Origin: Nannocystis exedens
GTDB lineage: Bacteria > Myxococcota_A > Polyangia > Nannocystales > Nannocystaceae
DNA length: 64,000 nucleotides
Direction of reading: 5' to 3'
NCBI RefSeq assembly: GCF_002343915.1
Contig: NZ_NETK01000001.1
Span: 9,314,001 to 9,378,000 of the forward strand
A program made the translations under genes and the position numbers. Positions within the stretch are counted from its first letter, which is position 1, and the number at the start of each line of letters is the position of its first letter. This document shows, one piece after another, positions 49,785-61,734 of this stretch. The notes below the pieces were generated by a model. That model did no database searches. It saw nothing but the letters and a program-made list of their open reading frames with translations, and was not told where the DNA came from.

Positions 49785-50295
49785 TCCGCGCGTGCCGGCT
49801 ATCGGCCGGCGCGAAGGAGAAGGCCGCCCCGAGCTCGCTCGCGGCGGCCTTCGCCGTTTCGGGCTCGCGGAGCCAAACGGTGCGGCCGAGCGGGTGAAGC
49901 GAGTCGTCGCTGCGGACGCGATGCGGGTGAGATCGTTGAAGCTGCTCGTCGCAGGTCGTGACGCGGACGATGCGAGCGGCGCTCGGAAAGGCCGCTCGTT
50001 CCCAGCAGCATGACGCGGTGGCGGCCGCTCGCGGCGCTCGCGGAAGGCGGCTCGTCGCAGGGCGGTGACGCGGCGGCCGACGGTCGCCGTCGCGACGACA
50101 CGCGAGCTTCGACCTCGCTGCGAGGTCTTCGCCCACGATGCCGAGGGCAGCGACGCGCAGGGCGAATCTCGTGTGTCGCGGCGGCGGCGCGTTCGCGCGC
50201 TCGCGCGGCAACTTGTCGCGTTGGCCACGCTTCGGTACGATTCGCGGCCCTGGCCCCCTCCGGGACAGCTCCGCGGGCCGATAAGGAGAGCGAAC
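49785..50295. other. intergenic region with degenerate short repeats
   Basis: No gene seen. Related phrases recur (ctcgtcgcaggtcgtgacgc at about 49947, ctcgtcgcagggcggtgacg at about 50052; gctcggaaag/gctcgcggaag). This suggests decayed duplications. The last 60 bases hold the promoter side (TACGAT) and Shine-Dalgarno sequence of the cytochrome gene. Confidence 0.5.
49819..49852 (+). terminator. terminator hairpin after the OmpA-family gene
   Basis: Ten-bp stem gaaggccgcc with ggcggccttc around a 14-base loop, followed by gccgtttcg, 35 bases past the stop. Confidence 0.6.
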
Positions 50296-50955
50296 ATGAC
50301 CCTGAAGACCGTCCTGAGAATCACCCGCAACGTCGGCCTGTGCGCCGCCGTGGCGCTGGTCGCCTGCGACAGCGGCCAAAAGACCGAGGAGAAGAAGGTC
50401 GAGGAGAAGAAGGTCGAGGCCAAGGCCGACGACGCGAAGGCGGCGGCGGACGCGAAGGCGGCGGCGGACGCGAAGGCGGCAGCGGACGCGAAGGCGGCGG
50501 CGGACGCGAAGGCGGCCGAGGACGCGAAGGCGGCGGCGGACGCGAAGGCGGCCGAGGGTGACGCGAAGGCGCCGGAGGGCGACGCGAAGGCGCCGGAGGG
50601 TGACGCGAAGGCGCCCGAGGGCGACGCGAAGGCCCCGGCGACCGATGCGAAGAAGACCGAGCCGAAGAAGACCGAGCCGAAGAAGACCGAGGACGCCTCG
50701 GCGAAGATCGACGCCAAGGCGCTCTACGACGCGAAGTGCAAGGTCTGCCACGCGGCCGACGGCAAGGGCGCCGAGGCGCAGAAGAAGAACAACATCCCCG
50801 ACATGTCCGCGAAGGACTGGCAGAGCAAGCACAGCAAGGCCGCGGTGGTCAAGGCGATCACCGACGGCGTCGACGGCACCAAGATGAAGGCGTTCAAGGA
50901 CAAGCTGTCGAAGGAAGAGATCGACGCGGTCGCCGCCTACGTCAAGAAGATGTAG
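50296..50955 (+). CDS. lipoprotein cytochrome c with Ala/Lys/Asp repeat linker
   Basis: 219 residues from ATG 50296, with the textbook AAGGAGAG upstream. Lipobox VALVAC (about 23). Residues 30-140 are low-complexity: KKVEEKKVEA, about seven DAKAAA units, four EGDAKAP units and three KKTEP units. The C-terminal 80 residues are a class I cytochrome c domain with heme site CKVCH and the axial Met region NNIPDMSAKDW, ending IDAVAAYVKKM. It is probably a tethered electron carrier on the periplasmic face, the linker letting the heme domain move. No oxidase gene is adjacent. Confidence 0.88.
   Translation: MTLKTVLRITRNVGLCAAVALVACDSGQKTEEKKVEEKKVEAKADDAKAAADAKAAADAKAAADAKAAADAKAAEDAKAAADAKAAEGDAKAPEGDAKAPEGDAKAPEGDAKAPATDAKKTEPKKTEPKKTEDASAKIDAKALYDAKCKVCHAADGKGAEAQKKNNIPDMSAKDWQSKHSKAAVVKAITDGVDGTKMKAFKDKLSKEEIDAVAAYVKKM
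50425..50700. repeat. in-gene short tandem repeats of the cytochrome linker
   Basis: Runs of 18-21-base units (gacgcgaaggcggcggcg, then ggcgacgcgaaggcgcc(g)ga variants, then aagaagaccgagccg), all in frame. Confidence 0.8.
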
Positions 50956-50959
50956 TCGC

Positions 50960-51075
50960 GCTGGCTGAACGGACATGGCGCTCGGGGCATGTCCCGGGCG
51001 CCATGTTCGCGAAATCAGGCCCCCGATCGCGGGCGCCTGCAGCATTCAGGGACATGGTGTTCGGACCATGTCTCG
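50960..51075. repeat. cluster of palindrome-family inverted repeats
   Basis: Two larger inverted pairs in the convergent gap: GGACATG..GGGGCATGTCC (about 50970-50996, followed by gcgccatg) and GGGACATG-N8-CCATGTC (about 51049-51071). Confidence 0.6.
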
Positions 51076-51122
51076 GTCGGCCAGGACGTCGCCGCGAGGC
51101 AGAGCCCCCGCTGTCCCGGCGC

Positions 51123-52184
51123 TCACGCGAGCCGCGGCAGGCGCAAGGTGAAGCGCACGCCGAGGCCGGCGTTTTCGGCGTCGATGCTGCCGCCGTGCTG
51201 GTCGGCGACGCGGGCGGCGATCGCCAGGCCGAGGCCGGTGCCCTGGGCGTCGCCGCTGTAGAAGGGCGTGAACAGCTGCTTGCGCTCGGTCTCGGTCAGC
51301 GGCGGGCCGTCGTTGTCGAGGACGAGGAGCGCGTGGTCGCCGTCGATGCGGGCGGCGATCCGCAGGCGCCCGGGGCGTCCGGTCGAGGCGATGGCGCGCA
51401 GGGCGTTGACGGCGATGTGGAGGCCGAGGCTGGCCAGTTGGTCGCGGTCGCCGCGGATGTCGACGGGGGTGTCGGGCAGGTCGAGCTCGACCTCGACGCG
51501 CTTGCCCCGGGCCTCGGCGACGCACAGCTCGGCGACCTGCTCGGCGACGCGGCGGAGATCGAGGGCGACGAGCTCGCTCGGGCTCGGGCGGGCGAACGAC
51601 AGGTAGCGCTCGGCGAGGCGCGACAGCCGGCCGAGCTCGGCGACGTGGATGTCCCACATGCGCCGCTCGTCGGCGTCGGGCGGGATGAGCGGGCCGACGA
51701 CCTCGGCGGTGCCGGCGAGCGCGTGCAGCGGGTTCTTGATCTCGTGGGCGAGGCCGGCGACGACCTCGCCGAGGGCCGAGAGACGACCGGCGCGCACGAG
51801 CTCGCGGGTGAGCCGCTGCTGATCGGCCAGGGCCCGCTGGAGCTCGCGCCGGCGGCTGCGCTCGCGGTCGGCGAGGAGGCCGGCGGTCGCGCCGACGAGG
51901 TTGTAGAGCAGCACCTCGAGCGCCTTGTCGACGCCGCCGCCGGGATCGTGGTGGTGCCCGGGCGACAGCGAGAAGGCGTGCGGCAGGTAGACCAGCGAGG
52001 ACACGGCGGCCGCGAGCAGACCGCCACGCAGGCCGTGATCGAAGGCGGCCAGCACGATCGGCAAGTAGTACATGCGCCGCAGCACGTCGTGGGCCCAGTC
52101 GTGCTCCATGCCGGTGCCGTAGTGCAGGGCGGTGAACGCGGCGATCGGCAGCCATACGCGGACGAAGGCGCGCGGCGAGAACAT
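51123..52184 (-). CDS. membrane sensor histidine kinase
   Basis: 353 residues from ATG 52184 (MFSPRAFVRVWLP). The frame is open to 52307 but the extra part is Pro/Ser-rich and contains a translated palindrome copy (EHVLSDI). The N-terminus has three to four hydrophobic segments (about 8-110) with a His-rich loop, SLSPGHHHDPGGG. A short coiled coil leads to HisKA with the phospho-acceptor His in GLAHEIKNPLHALAG (about 147). The HATPase domain has NALRAIA (N box), DNDGPPL (G1) and GTGLGLAI (G2). It is divergent from the response regulator, with 289 bases between, and the two probably form one signalling pair. Confidence 0.88.
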   Translation of the reverse strand: MFSPRAFVRVWLPIAAFTALHYGTGMEHDWAHDVLRRMYYLPIVLAAFDHGLRGGLLAAAVSSLVYLPHAFSLSPGHHHDPGGGVDKALEVLLYNLVGATAGLLADRERSRRRELQRALADQQRLTRELVRAGRLSALGEVVAGLAHEIKNPLHALAGTAEVVGPLIPPDADERRMWDIHVAELGRLSRLAERYLSFARPSPSELVALDLRRVAEQVAELCVAEARGKRVEVELDLPDTPVDIRGDRDQLASLGLHIAVNALRAIASTGRPGRLRIAARIDGDHALLVLDNDGPPLTETERKQLFTPFYSGDAQGTGLGLAIAARVADQHGGSIDAENAGLGVRFTLRLPRLA

Positions 52185-52473
52185 GGATGGCTCTTCGGGA
52201 ATGTCGCTCAAAACATGTTCTGCAGGACCGGACCGATCGGGCATGTCCGATGGCTCGCGCGCGCCGGCGGGCCGACCGGCGGCGCGAGAGGTGGACGGGG
52301 CGGTCACGCCTCCCCGGTGTCCCCGGCCCGGGCGGGGAAGTCAATATCCGGCGGGGTGACGGCGAGCAGGCGGGCCCAGCGGTCGGCCGGCGAGCGGGCC
52401 AGGACCTCGCGGCGCGTGAGCGGCCGCGCGAGGGCGAGCGGGCCTCCGCGCGGTCGGCTAGGCTGCGGGCGAC
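52185..52473. other. divergent kinase/regulator promoter region
   Basis: ATGTC half-sites cluster at 52198-52250 (gggaatgtcgctc, aacatgttctgc, gatcgggcatgtccgatgg). A TAGGCT hexamer (52459-52464) lies 9 bases before the regulator ATG, which has no Shine-Dalgarno. No clear sigma-54 site was found. Confidence 0.45.
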
Positions 52474-53820
<1,347 letters not shown>

Positions 53821-53901
53821 CGGTGCTCGGCGCGCCGCGCGGATGATCCTCGGCGCAGCAGGGCTGCGAGCTTCCTTCACCTTCGGGCATGTCCGTCGTG
53901 C

Positions 53902-53919
53902 CATGTCCTCTCGGACATG
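53902..53919. repeat. dispersed palindrome, 7-bp perfect arms
   Basis: CATGTCC-TCTC-GGACATG, the longest-armed CATG copy, 82 bases after the enhancer-binding protein stop. It shares its 16-base core exactly with the in-gene copy at 53494. Confidence 0.75.
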
Positions 53920-54279
53920 CGGCCGGCAAGCGCCCGGCGAACGGTCGCACGAGCCCGCGAGGGCTGGGCCGGACCTGGCGTGCGAGGCTCGAGAGGGCAG
54001 GTGTCCGTCCACTTGTTCGTGGCGACGGCCGCGCCGGGATCTCGACGGCTGCCTCGCTGCGTCGCGCGGCCGAGGCCGGCAGGGTCCGGCGACGACGCGG
54101 TGATCACGAGCACGCGCGCGAGGCGTCGCGGCCGCGAGATGACGCGGCCGCGCGGGCGTGGTGGTCGATTTGCTGCGCCGCCGAAAGGTCACCCGCGACG
54201 CGTCGGCGCGAGGCTAGCTCACGGCGGTCCCGCACGCGCGACAGCATGCGCGCGAAATGCGCGAAGGCGCGCGGCGTGC

Positions 54280-54285
54280 TACGGT
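54280..54285 (+). promoter_or_regulatory. -10-like hexamer directly before udk
   Basis: TACGGT lies 7 bases before the ATG, which has no Shine-Dalgarno. The arrangement fits a leaderless transcript, but no good -35 is seen. Confidence 0.3.
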
Positions 54286-54292
54286 CCGCCGC

Positions 54293-54928
54293 ATGAGCTC
54301 GATGATCATCGGGATCGCTGGCGGCAGCGGATCGGGCAAGACGACCGTGGCGCGCAAGATCGCCGACTCTCTTCCACCCGAAGGCGTCACGATCATCGAG
54401 CACGACGCGTATTACCGCGACCGCGCCGACCTCACGTACGAGGAGCGCTGTCACATCAACTTCGACCACCCCGAGTCGCTCGAGACGGAGCTGCTGGTCG
54501 AGCACATCGTCGCGCTCAAGGCCGGGCGCCGCGTCGCGGTGCCGGCGTACGACTTCAAGACGCACCGCCGGCTGCCCGAGCCGCGGTGGGTCGAGTCGAC
54601 GCCGGTGGTGATCGTCGAGGGCATCATGGTGCTGGTCGACCAGCGCCTGCGCTCGGAGCTCGACATCAAGCTGTTCGTCGACACCGACCCCGACATCCGC
54701 ATCTTCCGCCGGATCCGCCGCGACATCGAGCAGCGCGGGCGCACCTTCGAGGCCGTGCGCGAGCAGTACTACCGCCACGTGCGACCGATGCACCTGCAGT
54801 TCGTCGAGCCGTCGAAGCGCCGCGCGGACCTCATCATCCCCGAGGGCGGGGACAACCGCGTCGCGCTCGACCTGGTGGTGTCGAAGCTGCGCAGCGTGAT
54901 CGAGCAGAGCCGCCGCGACGCGCGATAA
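54293..54928 (+). CDS. udk: uridine kinase
   Basis: 211 residues, normal for Udk. It phosphorylates uridine and cytidine in pyrimidine salvage. ATG 54293 puts the P-loop GGSGSGKTT at 8-16; the frame opens further upstream without signal. Other family features are EHDAYYRDR, NFDHPESLETELL, the substrate-binding PAYDFKTHRR and DTDPDIRIFRRIRRDI. The C-terminal VEPSKRRADLIIPEGGDN matches the family. The next gene starts about 100 bases later. Confidence 0.94.
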   Translation: MSSMIIGIAGGSGSGKTTVARKIADSLPPEGVTIIEHDAYYRDRADLTYEERCHINFDHPESLETELLVEHIVALKAGRRVAVPAYDFKTHRRLPEPRWVESTPVVIVEGIMVLVDQRLRSELDIKLFVDTDPDIRIFRRIRRDIEQRGRTFEAVREQYYRHVRPMHLQFVEPSKRRADLIIPEGGDNRVALDLVVSKLRSVIEQSRRDAR

Positions 54929-55030
54929 TCGAGCCGGCCGCGAGGCGCGAAAATCGACGGCAGGTGAACGCTGTTCGCAAGCGAGGCGTCGGTCGACGTG
55001 GTCGGCGGCGCTGTGCCATCCTGCTCCACC

Positions 55031-57832
55031 GTGGCGGGCTTCTTCGCATCCTCTCGCAACAAGCGCTGGCTCGGTCTCGGAGTGCTCCTGCTGGCGGTCG
55101 GTTCGGCGACCGCGCTCGCGATCGTCAAGCCGTGGAAGAAGCCGCCGCCGGTGCAGTCGGAGCGGCTCGGCGCCAACCTCGAGCTGGCCGCGGGCGAGGT
55201 GCTGCTGACCACCGCGTCGGGCAGCGAGCGGCTGTTGTCGCGCACGCCGCTGCCGGAGACGGCCGAGCTGTCCACAGGGCCAGGTGCCCGCGCGCTGGTC
55301 CGCCTGAGCGACGGCTCGCGGGTGTTCCTGCGCGACGGCACGAAGGTGAAGATCGCCGGCGGCGTGGCCCTGCAGGCGGGCCAGATCTGGGTCGAGGCGC
55401 CGCCGCTCGAGGAGGGCCAGAAGGCGGTGGTCCACACCGTCGGCGACGCGGAGGTGTCGCTGTCGGCGGGCGGGGCGAGCCTGTCCTTCGAGTCAGGTGA
55501 GGCGCAGGTCTACGTCGCCGAGGGGCTGGCGATCGTCAGCGCGGCCGGCGGTCGCGCCGAGGTCGAGGCCGGCGAGCGGGCGACGGTGAAGGGCGGGGCG
55601 CCGTCGGTCGAGCCGGTGGCGTTCTGGGACGACTGGACCGGCGGCATGGGCGATCGCGCGGGCGGGGGCATCCGCGCGGGCGCGGGCTCGGGGGCGCTGT
55701 ACGCGGTCGATCGCGCGGCGCCGCCGGGGACGCCGGCGCTGCCGCTGTCGATCCAGCGGCAGACGGTGCGGGTGGCGCTCGAGGACGAGATCGCCGAGAC
55801 CCTGGTCGATCAGCGGTTCTTCAACCCGTCGAGCGCGGCGGTCGAGGGCTGGTACTGGTTCACGGTCCCCGAAGATGCCCTTTTGGTCAGCTTCGCCCTC
55901 GAGACCAATGGACAGCTGGTGGAGGGCGAGATCGTCGAGCGCAAGCAGGCGGCGGCGACCTACGAGGCGGCGGTGCGGCGCGACAACGATCCGGCGCTGC
56001 TCGAGTGGATCGACGCGCGCACGGTGCGGGCGCGCATCTACCCGGTGCCGCCGGCGGGCGAGCGGCGGGTGGTGCTGCGCTACCAGCAGCTCATGGTCGA
56101 GAGCGAGGGCAAGCGCCGCTACAGCTACCCGCTGGCGGCCCCGCGCGGGCGCGAGGCGGCCAGCATCGAGGAGTTCTCGCTCGAGGTGCAGCTGCGCGGC
56201 GGGCTCGAGCAAGACTACGAGCTGGCGACGCTCGGCGAGGCGCGGGTGTCGACCGACGGCCGGCAGGTGACGATGCGCCGCTCGGGCTACACGCCGCGCG
56301 CCGACTTCGAGCTCGAGCTGACGCGCAAGCCGGACCGGACGCGGGTGCCGCTGCGCGCCAATCGCTTCGGCGCGGGCGGCGATCAGGCCAGCTACGTGAT
56401 GGTCCGCTTCGCGCCCGACCTCGACATGGCGACGCTGCCGGCGCCGCGCGGTGACGTGGTGGTGGTGGTCGACACCTCGGCGGCCGGCGACCCGTCCGAG
56501 CAGCAGACCAAGCTCGCGGTGGCCGAGGCGCTGCTGCGCAGCCTGTCGGCCGGCGACAAGTTCGCGGTGATGAGCGCCGACGTCGCGGCGAAGGTGCTCT
56601 ATCCGGAAGAGGGGCTCGCGGAGGCGACGCCGGAGGCGATCAGCGCGGCGCTCGAGCGGGTGGCGGCGCACGCGGCCGGCGGCGCGACCGACCTCGGGGC
56701 GATCTTCGAGCAGGCGCTGGCGCGCGTGCACGGGCTCGAGCAACCGGCGGTGGTCTATGTCGGGGACGGCCTGGCGACCTCGGGCGAGCGCAGCGGCGAG
56801 GCGCTGGCCGAGCGGCTGCGGCGGTCGATGACCGGCTCGCGCGCGCGGCTCTACACCGTGGGCGTCGGCGCGGAGATCGACGCGGCGATGCTCGGCCGCC
56901 TGGCCCGCGTCGGCGGCGGCGAGTCGCTGCGAGTCGAGGGGCCCGAGCAGGCGGTGGTGCGCGCGCTCGAGCTGTCGGGCGCGCTCAAGACCCCGACGAT
57001 CACCGACCTCGAGCTCGGCCTCGGCGAGGGCCTCGACGACGTGTTCATCAGCGCCGGCGGCAAGCTGTCGCGCGGCCAAGAGCTGGTGCTGCTGGCGCGC
57101 ACGCACCACGACCTGCCCGACAAGGTCACGATCTCGGGCCGGCTCGGCGGCTCGGCGTTCAGCAAGGAGTACCCGCTCGCGTACGTCGGCGGCTCGCTCG
57201 ACCGCATGGTGCCCAAGCTGTGGGCCGCCGCGTACGTCGAGCGCCTGCTCGGCGACAGCCGCGGGCTCGAGGCGGTGCGCGGCAAGATCCTCGCGCTCGG
57301 GCTCGAGTACGGGCTCATGACCCCGTTCACCTCGTTCCTCGCGCTCGACAGCGAGGCGGCCTACGCCCAGCAGGGCATCCAGCGCCGCCGCCGTCAGCTC
57401 GGCGGGCTGCAGCTGATCGCCGACGCGACCTGGCTCAAGGAACAGGAACCGATGAGCAGCCGGATCGTCGGCATGATCGCGGCCGCCGCGGCCGCGCCGT
57501 TCGGCTGCAACCGCGCCGGCGACTCCGCCCCGGCGTCGCGGGCGGAGGAGCGGGTCGCCAGCGGCCCCCGCCGGCGTCGGCGCCGGCGCCGGCGAGCGCG
57601 CCCGCCGACGCGCAGCAGGCCCCGGCCACCCCGAGCCCCGAGCCGGCGCCGCCGCCGTCGGCCGCGCCGGTGGCCCCGGGTGGCGTGGTGGGCGGGCTCG
57701 CCAACGCGGGCGAGGCCGAGAAGATGGCGCCCATGGAGGAGGCGCCGCCGGACGAAGTCGCGAGCGAGCCCATGTCGGCGGCCAAGAAGGCGTCGGCCAG
57801 GGGAGGTGGCTCGAAGGACATGTCGACCCTGA
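55031..57832 (+). CDS. FecR-VIT-vWA domain protein, N-terminal part of a frame-broken gene
   Basis: Residue positions are from GTG 55031; GTG 54998 is also possible. One transmembrane helix (about 10-28) is followed by a FecR-like region (about 45-185: GARALVRLSDGSRVFLRDGTKV). A VIT domain comes next (about 240-380: FFNPSSAAVEGWYWFTVPEDA, then AATYEAAVRRDNDPALLEW). The vWA domain (from about 470) has a degenerate MIDAS, DTSAAG, lacking the final Ser. The frame runs on to about 57565 and then turns into an Arg-rich tail. Reading one base earlier after the C5 run at 57565-57569 continues into a Pro/Ala linker and a TPR region, so this is most likely one protein of about 1390 residues broken by a one-base change. 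Confidence 0.8.
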   Translation: MAGFFASSRNKRWLGLGVLLLAVGSATALAIVKPWKKPPPVQSERLGANLELAAGEVLLTTASGSERLLSRTPLPETAELSTGPGARALVRLSDGSRVFLRDGTKVKIAGGVALQAGQIWVEAPPLEEGQKAVVHTVGDAEVSLSAGGASLSFESGEAQVYVAEGLAIVSAAGGRAEVEAGERATVKGGAPSVEPVAFWDDWTGGMGDRAGGGIRAGAGSGALYAVDRAAPPGTPALPLSIQRQTVRVALEDEIAETLVDQRFFNPSSAAVEGWYWFTVPEDALLVSFALETNGQLVEGEIVERKQAAATYEAAVRRDNDPALLEWIDARTVRARIYPVPPAGERRVVLRYQQLMVESEGKRRYSYPLAAPRGREAASIEEFSLEVQLRGGLEQDYELATLGEARVSTDGRQVTMRRSGYTPRADFELELTRKPDRTRVPLRANRFGAGGDQASYVMVRFAPDLDMATLPAPRGDVVVVVDTSAAGDPSEQQTKLAVAEALLRSLSAGDKFAVMSADVAAKVLYPEEGLAEATPEAISAALERVAAHAAGGATDLGAIFEQALARVHGLEQPAVVYVGDGLATSGERSGEALAERLRRSMTGSRARLYTVGVGAEIDAAMLGRLARVGGGESLRVEGPEQAVVRALELSGALKTPTITDLELGLGEGLDDVFISAGGKLSRGQELVLLARTHHDLPDKVTISGRLGGSAFSKEYPLAYVGGSLDRMVPKLWAAAYVERLLGDSRGLEAVRGKILALGLEYGLMTPFTSFLALDSEAAYAQQGIQRRRRQLGGLQLIADATWLKEQEPMSSRIVGMIAAAAAAPFGCNRAGDSAPASRAEERVASGPRRRRRRRRRARPPTRSRPRPPRAPSRRRRRRPRRWPRVAWWAGSPTRARPRRWRPWRRRRRTKSRASPCRRPRRRRPGEVARRTCRP

Positions 57833-59220
57833 CGAAGTCCGGGGGCCGGCGCGACCCCGGCGCCGACGCGTCCCCGCGCCCGCCGACCAAGACGCCGCCG
57901 CCGGCGGTCTCGCCGGTGCCGCGCGGGCTCAAGCTGCCGTGCTCCGACGCGGCTGCGCGCAGCCTGGCCCACCGCCGGATCTTGTGGCAGAAGCGGCTGG
58001 CTGACCGATCGGACATGTTCTCGGCGCTCAACGCCTACGAGGCGGCGGCCGGGAGCTGCGAGATCGGGGGGTGGAAGGATCAGCGGGTGTTCCTGCAGCT
58101 GCTGCACGAGCGGGCGGCGACCGAGGCCGACATCGGCCTGTTGCTCGGGCACTTCGCCGGCGAGCCCGACGCGCGCAACTACCTGGCGCGCGGGCTGCTG
58201 CGCCGGCTGGTCGATCAGGGGCTGATCGGCGCGGTCGAGCGGGAGATGTTCGGCGCGGGGGTCGACTGGAACGACGTCGATCGGCAGCTGCAACTGGTGG
58301 TCGGCGACGACGCGCCGACGCGCAGGCTGCAGCTCGTGCAGGCGGCGCTGCAGCGCAGCCCGGGCGACCCGCAGGGCGAGCGGCGCCTGATCCAGCTGCT
58401 GAGCGAGCAGGGCAAGCTCGAGGAGGCGCTGGCCCGCGGTCGGTCGCTGCGCGAGCAGGGGCTGATGACGCCGGTGCTGGCGCAGCAGATCGGCGAGGTG
58501 TTCGTGGCCCACGAGCAGGTCGACGAGGCCCAGCGGATCTTCTCGGAGATCGTCGAGTTCGACCCCGACAACCCGCAGAGCCGCGCGCTGCTCGGCGACA
58601 TCTTCCTGCGCCACGGGTGGTTCGAGCGGGCCTACCGGCAGTACGAGGACCTGGTGACGATCCGGCCCGACGATCCGACGGCGTCGATCCGGCTCGCGCG
58701 CGCGGCGGCGGGCGCGGGGCGGGTCGACGAGGCGCTGCGGATCTTGCGGCAAGTGGCGGCCGGCGAGGGGCGCCCGGGGGCCGACGATCCGCGACGGTTC
58801 GCCCGCCTGCACGCGGCCGTGCTGCTGGCGCGCCTGCTGGCCGCGCCCGACGCGAAGATCCCCGAGGCCGGCGTGGCCCGTGAGCTCGGGCGCCTGCAGC
58901 TGTTCGCCGGCGCGTCGAGCTGGACCTTCCTCGTGTGGGACGACCTCGGCGTGCGCCTCGCGCTCACCGCCGACCCGTCGGCGCCGCTGGCGGGCGACGT
59001 CGCCGACGCCGGGGTCACCGGGCTGTTCGCCGTGCAGTTGCCGGCCGGCGGGGGGCCGTCGTTGCAGGTCCGACATCAGGGCCACACCCTCGGCAGGCCG
59101 GTGAGCTACGAAAGAATCACCGTGCACTTCGACGGCAAGGCGTTCAAGGTCGAGCGTGAGAGCGGCCGGATCGCCGCCGGAGACGCCGCAGCGGCCGCGG
59201 TGGCGGACGCCGGCGGGTGA
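57724..59220 (+). pseudogene. TPR-containing C-terminal part of the frame-broken FecR-VIT-vWA gene
   Basis: In-frame ATG 57724 to TGA 59220 (498 residues), but homologous-looking linker (PPPASAPAPASAP) already begins at about 57560 in this frame. The body has TPR-like helices: EGERRLIQLLSEQGKLEEALARG style repeats, VDEAQRIFSEIVEFDPDNPQSRALLG and WFERAYRQYEDLVTIRPDDPTASIRL. A C-terminal beta region (GVRLALTADPSAPLAGDVADAG) closes it. It is probably produced only if the frame is restored, by slippage at the C run, or if it has its own start. An internal hydrophobic stretch before the break (SRIVGMIAAAAAAPFGC) also looks like a lipoprotein signal, so two separate proteins are the alternative. 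Confidence 0.6.
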
Positions 59221-59337
59221 GCACGGTCGCACGCGGACGCGGACAGGACGGGCGGGCCGCTGTGGTATACCCCCGGGCCGCGGCGAACCGCGCGAACGGC
59301 CTTTTGGCCAGGACACCTCACGGAAAGCGACAGGGCG

Positions 59338-60585
<1,248 letters not shown>

Positions 60586-60602
60586 GGCGCTCGCGCCGAC
60601 GC

Positions 60603-60643
60603 TCGCCCCCGTGGAGGCTCCGAACGAGGCGCCGCGGGGGCGA
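60603..60643 (+). terminator. weak hairpin after icd
   Basis: Nine-bp stem, tcgcccccg with cgggggcga, and a 23-base loop, 18 bases past the icd stop. Confidence 0.4.
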
Positions 60644-60777
60644 TGCCGTTGGGTCGACCGCGCGACGAACCACATCGTGACGAGCTCGGCCTCGAGGCGC
60701 GACCGGCCGACAGCGGTGGCCAGCCACCCACGGCGTGCGGGGAGCGCGGAGCGACGAATCGGCGCCGGCTCGGCGCG

Positions 60778-61734
60778 TCACGAGCGCTGCACGGTCGCGC
60801 CTCGCTGCAGTCGGGCCGCGATCGCCTGGAGCGGCATGACGAGCTCCGCCGGCTCGATCAGCGTGAACTCGACGCCCGCCAGGACGATCAGCGCGGCCAA
60901 GGCGTCGGCCGAGTCGGCGCCGAGGACGAACACCGAGCCGCTCGCGTCGGACGACTCCAGCAGGCCGATCCAAGAAGGGACGCGCTCGGCGAGCTCCTCC
61001 GGAGACCCGTGCAGGAGCACGCGCGCCTGGTGGCGGTACGGCGCCACGGCGATCGACCGCGACACGTACGTCGCGACGTCCTCCGGCAGCTCGCGCGGCG
61101 AGAACCGGGCGCCGCGCGTCAGCTTCGGCGCCACGCGGTCGACGCGGAACGTCCGGAAGCTCTCGCGGTCGAGGTCCCACGCGACCAGGTACCAGACGCG
61201 ACCGGTGTGCACGAGGCGCAACGGCTGGACCCGGCGTGTCGTCGACTTGCCCTGCCGGTCGCCGTACTCGAAGCGCAGCTCGACCTCGTCGCGGCACGCA
61301 CCGGCGATCGCCGTCAACACGCCGAGGTCGGCCGCGGTCCGGCTGTCGAGCAAGGACACGGTCACTCCCGCCAGCGCGCCGAGGCGGCGGCGCAGACGCG
61401 ACGGCAGGAGCTGGTCGAGCTTGGCCAGCACGCGCAGCGCGACGGACTGCAGGTTGGCCACCGTGCCGGCGGCCCCGAGCGCGACGGCCACCGCCAGCGC
61501 CTCGTCGTCGTCCAGCAGCAGCGGCGGCGTCCTGGCGCCCGCGCCCAGGCGGTAGCCGCCGCCGGGGCCCGAGGACGCCTCGATCGCGTAGCCGAGCTCG
61601 CGCAGTCGGTCGACGTCGCGCCGGATCGTGCGGATGTCCACCTCGAGCCGCTCGGCGAGCTCGTCCCCGGGCCACTCGCGCCGGGCCTGGAGCAGGGAGA
61701 GGAGCCGCAGCACGCGCGTCGAGGCCTTCACCAC
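60778..61734 (-). CDS. WYL-domain transcriptional regulator
   Basis: 318 residues from GTG 61734 (GTG 61731 is equally possible; a TTG at 61767 would extend it). An N-terminal helix-turn-helix (RVLRLLSLLQARREWPGDELAERLEVDIRTIRRDVDRL) is followed by the linker GYAIEASSGPGGGYRLG. The WYL ligand-sensing domain (about 140-215) has VWYLVAWDLDRESFRTFRVDRV, and a WCX-like C-terminal domain follows. It is divergent from the GFA gene, 81 bases away, and probably controls it and itself. An inverted repeat lies in its promoter. Confidence 0.92.
   Translation of the reverse strand: MVKASTRVLRLLSLLQARREWPGDELAERLEVDIRTIRRDVDRLRELGYAIEASSGPGGGYRLGAGARTPPLLLDDDEALAVAVALGAAGTVANLQSVALRVLAKLDQLLPSRLRRRLGALAGVTVSLLDSRTAADLGVLTAIAGACRDEVELRFEYGDRQGKSTTRRVQPLRLVHTGRVWYLVAWDLDRESFRTFRVDRVAPKLTRGARFSPRELPEDVATYVSRSIAVAPYRHQARVLLHGSPEELAERVPSWIGLLESSDASGSVFVLGADSADALAALIVLAGVEFTLIEPAELVMPLQAIAARLQRGATVQRS

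Larger units (their letters stand above)
53821..54292. other. intergenic region upstream of udk
   Basis: No gene is supported. It contains a perfect palindrome copy (53902-53919) with a further half-site at 53887. A TACGGT hexamer lies just ahead of the udk ATG. Confidence 0.5.
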
